Shown: piece by piece, positions 42,377-50,944 of the stretch
Layout of the letters: each line of letters starts with the position of its first letter
Position numbering within the stretch: the first letter of the stretch is position 1
Notes under the pieces: generated by a model
What the model was told of the DNA's origin: nothing
The model's database searches: none
Seen by the model: only the letters and a program-made list of their open reading frames with translations
Assembly: GCA_900318395.1 (NCBI GenBank)
Contig: ONKL01000018.1
Location: 1-64,000, forward strand
Reading direction: 5' to 3'
DNA length: 64,000 bases
DNA from: an uncultured Prevotella sp.
GTDB lineage: Bacteria > Bacteroidota > Bacteroidia > Bacteroidales > Bacteroidaceae
Program-made: the position numbers and the translations under genes

Positions 42377-43085
42377 CGGGTTCGAGATTATCGATATCGA
42401 GGATACGAAGTTCGAGGGCACGCACTACGAGACGAGTGGCATTGATACCCGTTGAGCCTTCAGGGAAGAGCTTCTGGATAAGTTCGTTCTGGCGCTTCTC
42501 TAGACTTTTCACACCGAAAGGCATGCCGCGTAAGTTCGTAATCTGCTCCTTGGTGTAGCCTAAAGCCAGATGACGGAGGAAACGCTCATCGTACTCATCG
42601 ATCTCAAAATTGACGAGAGCCTCCTGTTTCACGAGCTGTCCGCTGACGGCAGCCTTGAAACGCTCAACAATCTTCTCGAGGATAGGCTCGTTGAACACTA
42701 ACTGCTTGCCGTCCATCACGGCTGAGACATCACGGCGTGTCAGCAGTTCACCCGTCTTGAGGATAATGCCGTCGGCACCAGCATCAAGCACATCTACCCA
42801 CAGTTTCTCGTTGAGGATCTCGCCAGTGAAGATAAGCACCTTCACATCTTTGTGGAGTTCCTTGGTGTGACGACAGATCTCGACACCCACAGTAGTAGAA
42901 CCGCCAAGTCCCAGGTCGAGCAATACGAGGTCGGGCTTCTGCTGCTTGAGAAGTTTCCAGTAGGCAGGCTCGTTCTCTGCTGTTCCGATCACTTCTGCCT
43001 CAGGAATATCCGTGCGGATGATGCCCAAGGTGCCTTTCAATTCGAGGGGCACATCCTCGACGATAATAACTTTAAAATTCTCCAT
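42366..43085 (-). CDS. response regulator
   Basis: 239 residues: receiver domain with the phosphoacceptor Asp in LVLLDLGLG (residue about 57), acidic pair near VIIVEDV and Lys in GIILKTGE. The C-terminal 100 residues carry a LuxR-like helix-turn-helix in weakened form (LRHLALGYTKEQITNLRGMPFGVKS written in part). It would be the partner of the sensor kinase encoded just upstream, separated by a repeat-filled 44-bp gap. Confidence 0.85.
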   Translation of the reverse strand: MENFKVIIVEDVPLELKGTLGIIRTDIPEAEVIGTAENEPAYWKLLKQQKPDLVLLDLGLGGSTTVGVEICRHTKELHKDVKVLIFTGEILNEKLWVDVLDAGADGIILKTGELLTRRDVSAVMDGKQLVFNEPILEKIVERFKAAVSGQLVKQEALVNFEIDEYDERFLRHLALGYTKEQITNLRGMPFGVKSLEKRQNELIQKLFPEGSTGINATRLVVRALELRILDIDNLEPDDE

Positions 43086-43129
43086 ATCTTTTCATTATTT
43101 CATTATTTCATTTTTAAATTTTTGCATTT
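43086..43129 (-). repeat. 8-bp tandem repeat filling the kinase-regulator gap
   Basis: On the minus strand AAATGTAA, AAATGCAA, AAATTTAA, AAATGAAA, TAATGAAA, TAATGAAA: six units between the kinase stop and the regulator ATG. Confidence 0.8.
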
Positions 43130-46100
43130 TTACATTTTTCCCGAGGGTAGCGTCACAATAACCGTCGTCAGCCCGTCGATGACCTCAGCCCTGATACCAC
43201 AGCCACGACGATTGGTGGCCTCGCCCAGATCGCGCACTATCTGTCGACAGAGCAGGAAAGGGATATGTTCTTTCGAGGGCATGAAGAGATTGGCGGCTTC
43301 AGCATCGGAAAGTTTCAGCGACGGCATAGGCATGTGGAGTTCGACATATTGCGCATCTTTCTGTGTGAAGACTTCGCGTGCGGCACGTGGACCATTAACG
43401 CCTATGCCACCAGAAGGTCGCGACTGCTTACGCAGGATCTCGAGCAAATAACGGATCATGTTCTCATCACCGAGAATCGTCACATCACCCTTACGGATTG
43501 GCTTCACATGTAGCTTCGCATGCTCCACTTCGCGCATAGCCTGTTGACTGAGGACGCCATAGAGCTCACGATAGAAGGCTGTTACCTCGTCGAGAGAGTC
43601 GATCTCGCCCGCATCGAGCAACTGTCGGATGCGCGAGGGGTAATACATCGTCTCATGCTTCAGGGCCGAGAGACAGTTGTCGAGCACAGCATTCGACACA
43701 TGGAGGCTGTTGTTCTCAAACTCTGCCTTGCGCAGCTCATCGTCGAGCAATTCAAGATCAGTCTGCCGCTGCTGCTCCTTCAGGAATCGGTCGTAGAGAC
43801 GATGGCGGTAATAGAGCAGGTAATAAGCAGGAATGAGTGCTAGCAGGATAAGCACGAGCATGATGATAGCAATGGTCTTATTCGTCTGCGACTGTTGCAT
43901 CGTGCGACAATAATCGCCCAGAGTGTTATCAGCCGAGAGCTCTTTGAAGAGCTGGGTGTAGATGCGGTTATTATAGCTATAGAGCTGCCACTCATGGAGG
44001 GCGAGTGCTGCCACCGCACTCTCATTGCGCATATCGAGGATAATCTGATAGTTGGTCTTCACGCTGTCGTGGAACCACTTAATCTCAGGCGGCAGCAACG
44101 AGGGGTTACCCATAGAGCGCAAGACATAGCGCCCACGCGGATGCTGCTGGCGGTAATGCTCGTTTAGGAAATAGCGGCAGGAGTCGGCAAAGAGCAGCGT
44201 GCGCTCATAGGTGCCGTTGATATTCGAGAAATAGGCACTGTCGGCATAGGCACTGGCACGGGCAAGCGGCTCAGCTGCAAAAAGTGAGGAGTGAGGAGTG
44301 AGGAGTGAGGAGTGAAAAGTGAAAAGTAAGAGCAATGTGCGTAAAAAGCCCTTGGGCAGGCGGAACATCAGGCGCGTGCCTTTGCCCAGGCTACTCGTAG
44401 CAGCGATAGTGCAGACGGAGAAGATCTGCGAGAGTTTGCGATACTTCTCGATGATACCCTTGCAATTGAGCAGGCCGAAACCATGCTCCTCGCGTATAGG
44501 CTTGGTCTCGAAAAGGTGTTCGAGCTGATCATCCGTCATTCCCTTACCCGTATCCTCGACTGCAATTTCCACATAGTCCTGCCCCTCAGAGGCAGATACA
44601 CTCACGCGCCCCCCACGCTCTGTGAACTTGCGGGCATTGTCGGAGAGTGTATTCAGCATGAAGAGCGTCAACACCTTATCGGCCTTGACCACAGCAGACG
44701 TAGGAGACACCTCGAAGTCGACACCTTTCATCTGGAACGAGGTGCGCCCCTTGGCGAGGAGATCAAAAAGCGACTGCAAGGGGAAACTCTCAATCTTCAG
44801 ACTGAGCTCGCCCTGACGCAGCTGAATCCAATAGGTCAGCACATCGTTGTAGTCGTTGATCTGATCGGTCAGTTCGTGAACGTATGTCAAATCGCCGTTC
44901 TGGGGAGATCTCACCTCGTGAAGGATGCGATCGATGAAGGGAGTTATGCTATTAACGAGCGATATCTTTGCACGTTGCTCAAGATTGCGGCGCTCACTGC
45001 TCTCTACGCGTAAAAGCTGGGCAGCTAGTTCCTCTTTTTTCAGATCGAGGAGGTTGTCATCAGGATTCTCGTGGCTGTGCTTGCGGTTCATGTGATTGAA
45101 GAGCCACAGCGAGAAAATCAGCAACAGGATGGCGGCTATCACAGCAGCAATCATGATGTTAAGTTGTACGGCCGTCTTCTCGTATTGGCTGGCACGAGCC
45201 TCGAGCTGACGGTCCTGGCGAGTGGTCTCCTGTAAGTCGAGATACAAATTGCGGTTATAGTCGCTCTGAGGCTTATTGTCCATAGCGGCATAGGCCACAG
45301 AGAGTTGCTCGCGGATGGAGGCCACCAGATCGGGAGCCTGATAGATGGCAGAATCAGAGAGGGCTTGTTCGAGATTATAAAGAGCCGACTCATAATCACC
45401 AATCTGGCGATAACAGGAGGCGAGCGTACGGTAGGCACCAGCTATCTGATAGACATCGCCATAATGCTCGAAAAGATAGAGTGCCGACTCTGCGAGATAG
45501 CCAGCCAGCATATCGTCGTCGACCCTATCAGGATTAAGGAACTTCATCGCTGGCAGGTTGTCTTCGATAAGCCGTTCACGGTATTCTGGCTCCATCAGGT
45601 GCTCAGAGAGTGCCTCGAGGGCATTGGCGGCGAAGAAGGGCATATCGGCATGACGTGCCAACAGGAAGCAGCGCATCAGGTGGTCAAACTCCTGCTGGTT
45701 GATCTCCTGCTGAGAGCCCTCGGTAATGATGCCGCCAGCTCCGATGTTATACATATAGTTGAGATACTGGGCCGTATCGCGCAACACCTCGTTGGGATGG
45801 ATACGCTCAAGAGCCTCGATGCTCTGGCGCTCAAGACCAACATAATAATAATAGGTGGAATTGACAATCGCATACTCTGTCTCAGCATAGAGCAGACAAC
45901 GCCGATCGTGCTCAGAGAGCAACTGGCGCTCTTCGTCGATACGTCGTATGGTCTTGTCAGCCAGCTCGCGATACTCATGGAACTCACGATTGCGCGAACG
46001 GCGCTGACAGAGACGCATCTGCTGCACATAGGCTATGAACTGCTGCACCTGATTGTCGGAAGCCTCAATGGCTTCGTTGAGGAGCTGTTCGGCCTCATCA

Positions 46101-46330
46101 TACTGCATACGGACAATATGGACGAAGGCGAGGTTGTTGAGAGCCTCTGCCCTACCCGCATGATAACCTTCAGACAGGTCGCCAGCACGTCGTGCGTAAA
46201 CTTCTGCAGAATCGAGATTGCGATAATGATAGGCATAAGATTGGGAATTCAGCTTGTCAACGGTCTGCCTATCAGGACGCGAACATGCTGAAATGAGAAT
46301 GGTTAATATGATGAATAGTTGATACTTCAT
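43130..46330 (-). CDS. TPR sensor histidine kinase fused to a second, degenerate kinase-like half
   Basis: About 1066 residues from the ATG at 46328-46330, which begins a lipoprotein-type signal (FIILTILISACSRP). The order is: TPR-like periplasmic repeats (about 30-380), a membrane helix (about 395-415), an H-box-like FIDRILHEVRSPQ (about 473), and a HATPase with N-box LNTLSDNARKF and G-box VEDTGKGM. Then comes a signal-peptide-like stretch (FLRTLLLLFTFHSS) partly encoded by 7-bp repeats, a second periplasmic part, a membrane helix (about 830-850), and a second DHp-like segment (ALKHETMYYP). Last is a poorly conserved ATPase-like end (DENMIRYLLEILRK; GCGIRAEV). The second half looks like a separate gene that has become fused. 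It resembles DUF5112/DUF5113 proteins of Bacteroidales. Confidence 0.75.
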   Translation of the reverse strand: MKYQLFIILTILISACSRPDRQTVDKLNSQSYAYHYRNLDSAEVYARRAGDLSEGYHAGRAEALNNLAFVHIVRMQYDEAEQLLNEAIEASDNQVQQFIAYVQQMRLCQRRSRNREFHEYRELADKTIRRIDEERQLLSEHDRRCLLYAETEYAIVNSTYYYYVGLERQSIEALERIHPNEVLRDTAQYLNYMYNIGAGGIITEGSQQEINQQEFDHLMRCFLLARHADMPFFAANALEALSEHLMEPEYRERLIEDNLPAMKFLNPDRVDDDMLAGYLAESALYLFEHYGDVYQIAGAYRTLASCYRQIGDYESALYNLEQALSDSAIYQAPDLVASIREQLSVAYAAMDNKPQSDYNRNLYLDLQETTRQDRQLEARASQYEKTAVQLNIMIAAVIAAILLLIFSLWLFNHMNRKHSHENPDDNLLDLKKEELAAQLLRVESSERRNLEQRAKISLVNSITPFIDRILHEVRSPQNGDLTYVHELTDQINDYNDVLTYWIQLRQGELSLKIESFPLQSLFDLLAKGRTSFQMKGVDFEVSPTSAVVKADKVLTLFMLNTLSDNARKFTERGGRVSVSASEGQDYVEIAVEDTGKGMTDDQLEHLFETKPIREEHGFGLLNCKGIIEKYRKLSQIFSVCTIAATSSLGKGTRLMFRLPKGFLRTLLLLFTFHSSLLTPHSSLFAAEPLARASAYADSAYFSNINGTYERTLLFADSCRYFLNEHYRQQHPRGRYVLRSMGNPSLLPPEIKWFHDSVKTNYQIILDMRNESAVAALALHEWQLYSYNNRIYTQLFKELSADNTLGDYCRTMQQSQTNKTIAIIMLVLILLALIPAYYLLYYRHRLYDRFLKEQQRQTDLELLDDELRKAEFENNSLHVSNAVLDNCLSALKHETMYYPSRIRQLLDAGEIDSLDEVTAFYRELYGVLSQQAMREVEHAKLHVKPIRKGDVTILGDENMIRYLLEILRKQSRPSGGIGVNGPRAAREVFTQKDAQYVELHMPMPSLKLSDAEAANLFMPSKEHIPFLLCRQIVRDLGEATNRRGCGIRAEVIDGLTTVIVTLPSGKM
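44284..44332 (-). repeat. 7-bp repeat array at the internal junction of the sensor kinase
   Basis: Seven plus-strand units GTGAGGA (four), GTGAAAA (two), GTAAGAG. On the coding strand they read HSSLLTPHSSL with no stop. The reverse orientation would have contained TGA codons. Confidence 0.9.
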
Positions 46331-46340
46331 CCGTAAAAAC

Positions 46341-46375
46341 ATAGTTCCCCCTCGCCATGAGGCGAGAGGGACTAT
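46341..46375 (-). terminator. terminator between eda and the kinase gene
   Basis: Long stem ATAGT..CCCTCGCC-type arms (46341-46356 with 46361-46375) with an ATGA loop. On the minus strand it is followed by TTTTT. Confidence 0.65.
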
Positions 46376-46379
46376 CTGA

Positions 46380-47048
46380 TTAAGCGCGAGCCTTAGCTAT
46401 GTAGCCGAAAGCTTCCTTGCACTTATCGGTGACGTACTGCCAGTCGCCAGCCTTCACCTTATCTGATGGGAAAAGCTTAGAACCCATACCCACACAGTAA
46501 ACACCGGCCTTGAACCACTTGGTCAGGTTCTCCTCATCAGGAGAAACACCACCAGTGACCATAATCTTCGACCAAGGCATGGGCGCCTTCAGGCCCTTCA
46601 CCATGTTAGGACCAACCACATCGCCTGGGAACACCTTCGTCAAGTCGCAACCCAACTCCTGAGCCTTACCAATCTCAGATACGGTCATACAACCAGGGCA
46701 GTAAGGAACCAAACGGCGGTTGCATACAGGAGCAATGTCAGGATTGAGCAGCGGACCTACAACAAAGCAGGCACCAAGCTGAATATACATAGCTGCTGTG
46801 GGAGCGTCGACAATAGAACCGATACCCAGAGCCAGCTCGGGGCACTCCTTATCAGCCCACTTTACGAGCTCACCAAAAATCTCCTGTGCGAAGTCGCCAC
46901 GATTAGTAAACTCGAAAGCACGAACGCCTCCCTCGTAGCAGGCCTTCACTACATTCTTACAGGTCTCAAGATCCTTGTGGTAGAAAACGGGAACCATACC
47001 GGTATCACCGATCTTTTTCAAAACTGCAATCTTATCAAATTTTGCCAT
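46380..47048 (-). CDS. eda: 2-keto-3-deoxy-6-phosphogluconate aldolase
   Basis: 222 residues of the class I KDPG/KHG aldolase family. The Schiff-base Lys is in [12 protein letters not shown], with the phosphate loop [12 protein letters not shown] and [10 protein letters not shown]. It cleaves KDPG to pyruvate and glyceraldehyde 3-phosphate, the last step of the hexuronate route served by kdgK and uxaA nearby. It follows kdgK by about 60 bp on the same strand. Confidence 0.93.
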   Translation of the reverse strand: MAKFDKIAVLKKIGDTGMVPVFYHKDLETCKNVVKACYEGGVRAFEFTNRGDFAQEIFGELVKWADKECPELALGIGSIVDAPTAAMYIQLGACFVVGPLLNPDIAPVCNRRLVPYCPGCMTVSEIGKAQELGCDLTKVFPGDVVGPNMVKGLKAPMPWSKIMVTGGVSPDEENLTKWFKAGVYCVGMGSKLFPSDKVKAGDWQYVTDKCKEAFGYIAKARA

Positions 47049-47107
47049 AATTCTATGTTGTTATTAGGATAGCCTAAGAAAACCCAGGGGTCCTAAGGAT
47101 TCTCTAT

Positions 47108-48130
47108 TTAGCGCTGTACACGACCGCTGGCATTTCCGCCTGCGAGAGATTCTACCTCATCGACAGATACCAGGTTGAAGTCACCATTGATAGTGTGCTT
47201 CAGAGCAGAAGCAGCCACAGCAAACTCGAGGGCTTCGCCCTGTGTTGACTTGGTGAGCAGACCATGGATCAGACCACCTGAGAAAGAGTCGCCACCACCA
47301 ACGCGGTCGATAATCGGATTGATCTCATAACGCTTGCTCTGATAGAACTCCTTACCATCATAGATCAGAGCCTTCCAGCCGTTGAAGGTTGCGCTGTAGC
47401 TCTCGCGGAGTGTAGAAACAACATACTTGAAGCCGAACTCAGCCATCATCTGCTTGAAGATACCCTCATAGCCAGCAGCATCAGTCTTACCACCCTCTAC
47501 GTCAGCATCGGGCTTGAAACCAAGACAGAGCTCTGCATCCTCCTCATTACCAATACATACATCGACATACTTCATCAGAGGGCGCATGATAGAGATAGCC
47601 TTCTCAGAGGTCCACAGCTTCTTGCGGAAGTTGAGGTCGACAGATACGGTTACTCCGTGACGCTTTGCAGCCTCACAGGCAAGCTTCGTGAGCTCAGCAG
47701 CCTTATCGCTGATAGCTGGGGTGATACCACTCCAGTGGAACCAAGATGCACCCTCCATGATAGCATCGAAATCGAAATCCTGAGGATCAGCCTCTGCGAT
47801 AGAAGAATGAGCACGGTCGTAAATCACCTTTGAGGGACGCATAGAAGCACCAGTCTCTGCATAATAGAGACCTACACGGTCGCCGCCACGAGCGATGAAC
47901 TGTGTGTTGACGCCATAACGACGAAGAGCATTCACGGCAATCTGTCCGATCTCGTGCTTCGGCAGCTTTGATACGAAATAAGCCTCATGTCCGTAGTTAG
48001 CTACAGAGATAGCTACGTTAGCCTCACCACCACCGGGGATGATGCGGAATGATTCACTCTGGATGAAACGGTCGTTTCCCTGTGGGGAAAGGCGGAGCAT
48101 AATCTCGCCCAATGTTACGATTTTTGCCAT
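47108..48130 (-). CDS. kdgK: 2-keto-3-deoxygluconate kinase (PfkB family)
   Basis: 340 residues. PfkB signatures: GGGEANVAISVANYG near the N-terminus and the catalytic block DRVGGGDSFSGGLIHG with the base Asp. It phosphorylates KDG to KDPG using ATP. First gene of kdgK-eda, divergent from a LacI-type regulator with 185 bp between them. Confidence 0.93.
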   Translation of the reverse strand: MAKIVTLGEIMLRLSPQGNDRFIQSESFRIIPGGGEANVAISVANYGHEAYFVSKLPKHEIGQIAVNALRRYGVNTQFIARGGDRVGLYYAETGASMRPSKVIYDRAHSSIAEADPQDFDFDAIMEGASWFHWSGITPAISDKAAELTKLACEAAKRHGVTVSVDLNFRKKLWTSEKAISIMRPLMKYVDVCIGNEEDAELCLGFKPDADVEGGKTDAAGYEGIFKQMMAEFGFKYVVSTLRESYSATFNGWKALIYDGKEFYQSKRYEINPIIDRVGGGDSFSGGLIHGLLTKSTQGEALEFAVAASALKHTINGDFNLVSVDEVESLAGGNASGRVQR

Positions 48131-48177
48131 TTTTGTTGTTTTAATTATAGATTGAACTTATTTTTCGTTTGCGAGCA

Positions 48178-48185
48178 CAAAGGTA
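48178..48185 (-). promoter_or_regulatory. kdgK promoter -7 box
   Basis: TACCTTTG on the minus strand, 48 bp before the kdgK ATG. Confidence 0.55.
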
Positions 48186-48230
48186 AGAAGATTTTTTCAA
48201 ACTGCCAAATGTTTCACTAAGAAAAACATA

Positions 48231-48238
48231 CGTTAACG
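48231..48238. promoter_or_regulatory. candidate LacI-family operator
   Basis: CGTTAACG palindrome midway between the divergent kdgK and regulator promoters. LacI-family sites are centred palindromes of this kind. The sequence is short and the assignment is a guess from position. Confidence 0.25.
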
Positions 48239-48266
48239 ATTTCGTCACGAATATTTTGCTAAAGTA

Positions 48267-48298
48267 TTTGCTCAATCAGTTTTTTATTCGTACCTTTG
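48267..48298 (+). promoter_or_regulatory. promoter of the LacI regulator-uxaA-antiporter operon
   Basis: -33 TTTG at 48267-48270, -7 TACCTTTG at 48291-48298, 20-bp spacing. Confidence 0.7.
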
Positions 48299-48315
48299 CA
48301 ACAAAATCTTGAGAA

Positions 48316-49383
48316 ATGGCAAAAGAGATTATCACCATCAAGGATATCGCAGCACGAGCTGGCGTATCGACAGGTACCGTTGACAGGGTTCTGCATAACC
48401 GGCCAAATGTCAGCAAGAAAGCACTTGAAAAAGTCAACAAGGCTCTCGACGAACTGGACTACCGCCCCAATATGTACGCCTCTGCCCTCGCCTACAATAA
48501 GACGTATACTTTCTACTGCGTACTGCCCAAGCACGAGCAGGATGCCTACTGGGACGAGATTGAGGAAGGAGCGCTGGCCTGTACAGAATTCCGCAGGGAT
48601 TTCGGCATCAAGCTGAAGTTCATGTATTATGAGCGTTTCAATGCAGCTGCCTTCACGCGTATGGTGCGTGAGTTCCTTACTGAGAAATTCGATGGTGTCA
48701 TCATCGTGCCCACTACCCTCGAACAGACAGCCCGATTCACCGAGAAGTTGACAGAACGGCAGATACCCTACGTACTGCTCGACTCGTATATGCCTGATCT
48801 GAAACCTCTGACCTTTTTCGGACAAGACTCTTTCGCCAGCGGCTATTTTGCTGCGAAGATGCTGATGCTCATTGCCAACAAAGAGAAAGAGATTGCCCTG
48901 ATGAAGCAGACACGCAACGGACTGGTGGGCTCTAAGCAGCAGGCAAACCGTGAAACTGGTTTCAGGCACTACATGGTGGACCACTACCCAGAGATCAAGA
49001 TTACAGAAGTTGACCTGCCTCTTGATGAAGAGAAAAAAGACTATGACGGTATATTGGAGAAATTCTTCAAAGAGCATCCACAGGTGCATCATTGCATCAC
49101 CTTCAACTCGAAGGCTCATCTCGTAGGAGAGTTCCTGCAGAAAACCAATAGGCGAAACATCCAGATTATGGGTTACGACATGGTGCCCAAGAACGTGAAG
49201 TGTATCCATAACGGCAGTATCTCGTTCCTTATTGCACAGCACGCCTATCAACAAGGCTACGCCAGTGTCGACGCCCTTTTCAATGCCATTGTGATGAAGC
49301 GCCAGGTAAACCCCGTGAACTATATGCCCATTGAGATTCTGACAAAAGAGAACGTGGACTTCTACAGACGTACGGCTATATAA
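48316..49383 (+). CDS. LacI-family transcriptional regulator of hexuronate catabolism
   Basis: 355 residues: LacI helix-turn-helix (TIKDIAARAGVSTGTVDRVL) and a periplasmic-binding-protein-like sensor domain. Position between kdgK-eda and uxaA suggests it senses an intermediate such as KDG and controls both sides. This subfamily with a longer, BT-type sensor domain is common in Bacteroidales. Confidence 0.88.
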   Translation: MAKEIITIKDIAARAGVSTGTVDRVLHNRPNVSKKALEKVNKALDELDYRPNMYASALAYNKTYTFYCVLPKHEQDAYWDEIEEGALACTEFRRDFGIKLKFMYYERFNAAAFTRMVREFLTEKFDGVIIVPTTLEQTARFTEKLTERQIPYVLLDSYMPDLKPLTFFGQDSFASGYFAAKMLMLIANKEKEIALMKQTRNGLVGSKQQANRETGFRHYMVDHYPEIKITEVDLPLDEEKKDYDGILEKFFKEHPQVHHCITFNSKAHLVGEFLQKTNRRNIQIMGYDMVPKNVKCIHNGSISFLIAQHAYQQGYASVDALFNAIVMKRQVNPVNYMPIEILTKENVDFYRRTAI

Positions 49384-49408
49384 ACAACTAAAACAAATAC
49401 AAAAAAAA

Positions 49409-50902
49409 ATGGAACAAGCTACATTCTTAAAAATCAACCCCGCCGACAGCGTGGTGGTATGTCTTCAACCCAAGAAGAAAGGAGAAATTATCGAGGTAGA
49501 CGGTTTGCAGGTGATGATCAATCAGGACACACCAGCAGGTCACAAAGTACTGATCAAGGATGCCCCAGAAGGTACCGATATCATCAAGTATGGCTACCCC
49601 ATCGGTCATGCCAAGGATAATCTGAAGGCTGGCGACTGGGTGAATGAGAACAATCTTAAGACAAATCTCTCAGGCACTCTTGAGTACACATATCATCCTG
49701 TAAACGAAGAACTTAAAATCAAGAAAGAGAATCGAACCTTTAAGGGCTATGTTCGTAAGAATGGTGATGTAGGTGTGAGGAATGAGATATGGATTGTGCC
49801 CACTGTAGGCTGTGTGAACGGTATCGCTGAGCGCCTCGTAAAAGAGCTTAAGAAAGAGACTAACGAAAAAGGCATCGATGCCATCTATGCCTGGCACCAC
49901 AACTACGGCTGTTCACAGCTCTCTGGCGATCATGAGAACACCCGTAAAGTGCTGCGCGACATCTGCCTGCATCCTAACGCTGGAGCCGTTCTCGTACTAA
50001 GTCTAGGCTGTGAGAACAATCAGCCTGACGACTTCATGGCGATGTTGGGCGACTATGATAAGGATCGTATTAAACTGCTCGTTACCCAGAAGGTAGAAGA
50101 CGAGATGGAAGCAGGTATGACGATACTTCGTGAACTCTACAATCTCGCCAAGCAGGATCAGCGTGTGGAGGTTCCTGTATCAAAACTCCGCGTAGGACTG
50201 AAGTGTGGTGGCTCTGACGGATTCTCGGGTATCACTGCCAATCCGCTCGTGGGAGAATTCTCCGACTGGCTCGTCGCCCAGGGTGGAACCTCAGTATTGA
50301 CGGAGGTGCCCGAAATGTTTGGAGCCGAAACCATATTGATGAACCGTTGCCGCACAGAAGACCTCTTCAACCAAACGGTATCGATGATCAACAACTTCAA
50401 GAACTACTTCCTTTCGCATGGCGAGCCCGTAGGCGAGAATCCCTCACCAGGCAATAAGGCTGGCGGTATCTCTACCCTCGAGGATAAGGCACTGGGATGT
50501 ACGCAGAAGTGCGGCAAAGCCCCTGTGAGTGGCGTGATGGAATATGGCGATCGCTTGGAGCACGACGGTCTGAATCTGCTCTCTGCCCCAGGTAATGACC
50601 TTGTGGCAGCTACTGCTCTCGCCTCCTGCGGCTGTCATCTGGTGCTCTTCACCACAGGTCGCGGTACGCCCTTCGGTACTTTTGTCCCCACCATGAAGAT
50701 TGCCACGAACCCCGATCTCGCACGTAGGAAGCAGAACTGGATCGACTTCTCTGCTGGGCAACTGATTGAAGGTCGCACGATGCAGGAGCTCGTTCCTGAG
50801 TTTATCGATAAGGTTCTCAGTGTAGCCAGCGGACAGAAAGCCAAGAATGAGGAGAACGATTATCGCGAGATATCTATCTTCAAGAATGGAGTGACTCTTT
50901 AA
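49409..50902 (+). CDS. uxaA: altronate dehydratase
   Basis: 497 residues, a UxaA/GarD-type protein with N-terminal SAF domain (residues 1-90) and a C-terminal catalytic domain with conserved Cys/His (WHHNYGCSQLSGDHENT; LKCGGSDGFSG; GCTQKCGKAPV). It dehydrates D-altronate to 2-keto-3-deoxygluconate, which kdgK then uses. Its stop codon abuts the 7-bp repeats ahead of the next gene. Confidence 0.93.
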   Translation: MEQATFLKINPADSVVVCLQPKKKGEIIEVDGLQVMINQDTPAGHKVLIKDAPEGTDIIKYGYPIGHAKDNLKAGDWVNENNLKTNLSGTLEYTYHPVNEELKIKKENRTFKGYVRKNGDVGVRNEIWIVPTVGCVNGIAERLVKELKKETNEKGIDAIYAWHHNYGCSQLSGDHENTRKVLRDICLHPNAGAVLVLSLGCENNQPDDFMAMLGDYDKDRIKLLVTQKVEDEMEAGMTILRELYNLAKQDQRVEVPVSKLRVGLKCGGSDGFSGITANPLVGEFSDWLVAQGGTSVLTEVPEMFGAETILMNRCRTEDLFNQTVSMINNFKNYFLSHGEPVGENPSPGNKAGGISTLEDKALGCTQKCGKAPVSGVMEYGDRLEHDGLNLLSAPGNDLVAATALASCGCHLVLFTTGRGTPFGTFVPTMKIATNPDLARRKQNWIDFSAGQLIEGRTMQELVPEFIDKVLSVASGQKAKNEENDYREISIFKNGVTL

Positions 50903-50943
50903 GTTAAGAGTTAAGAATTAAGAGTTAAGAAATAAGAGTTGAG
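50902..50943 (+). repeat. 7-bp tandem repeat (AGTTAAG) filling the uxaA-antiporter gap
   Basis: Six units AGTTAAG, AGTTAAG, AATTAAG, AGTTAAG, AAATAAG, AGTTGAG from the last base of the uxaA stop to one base before the next ATG. Confidence 0.9.
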
Positions 50944-50944
50944 T

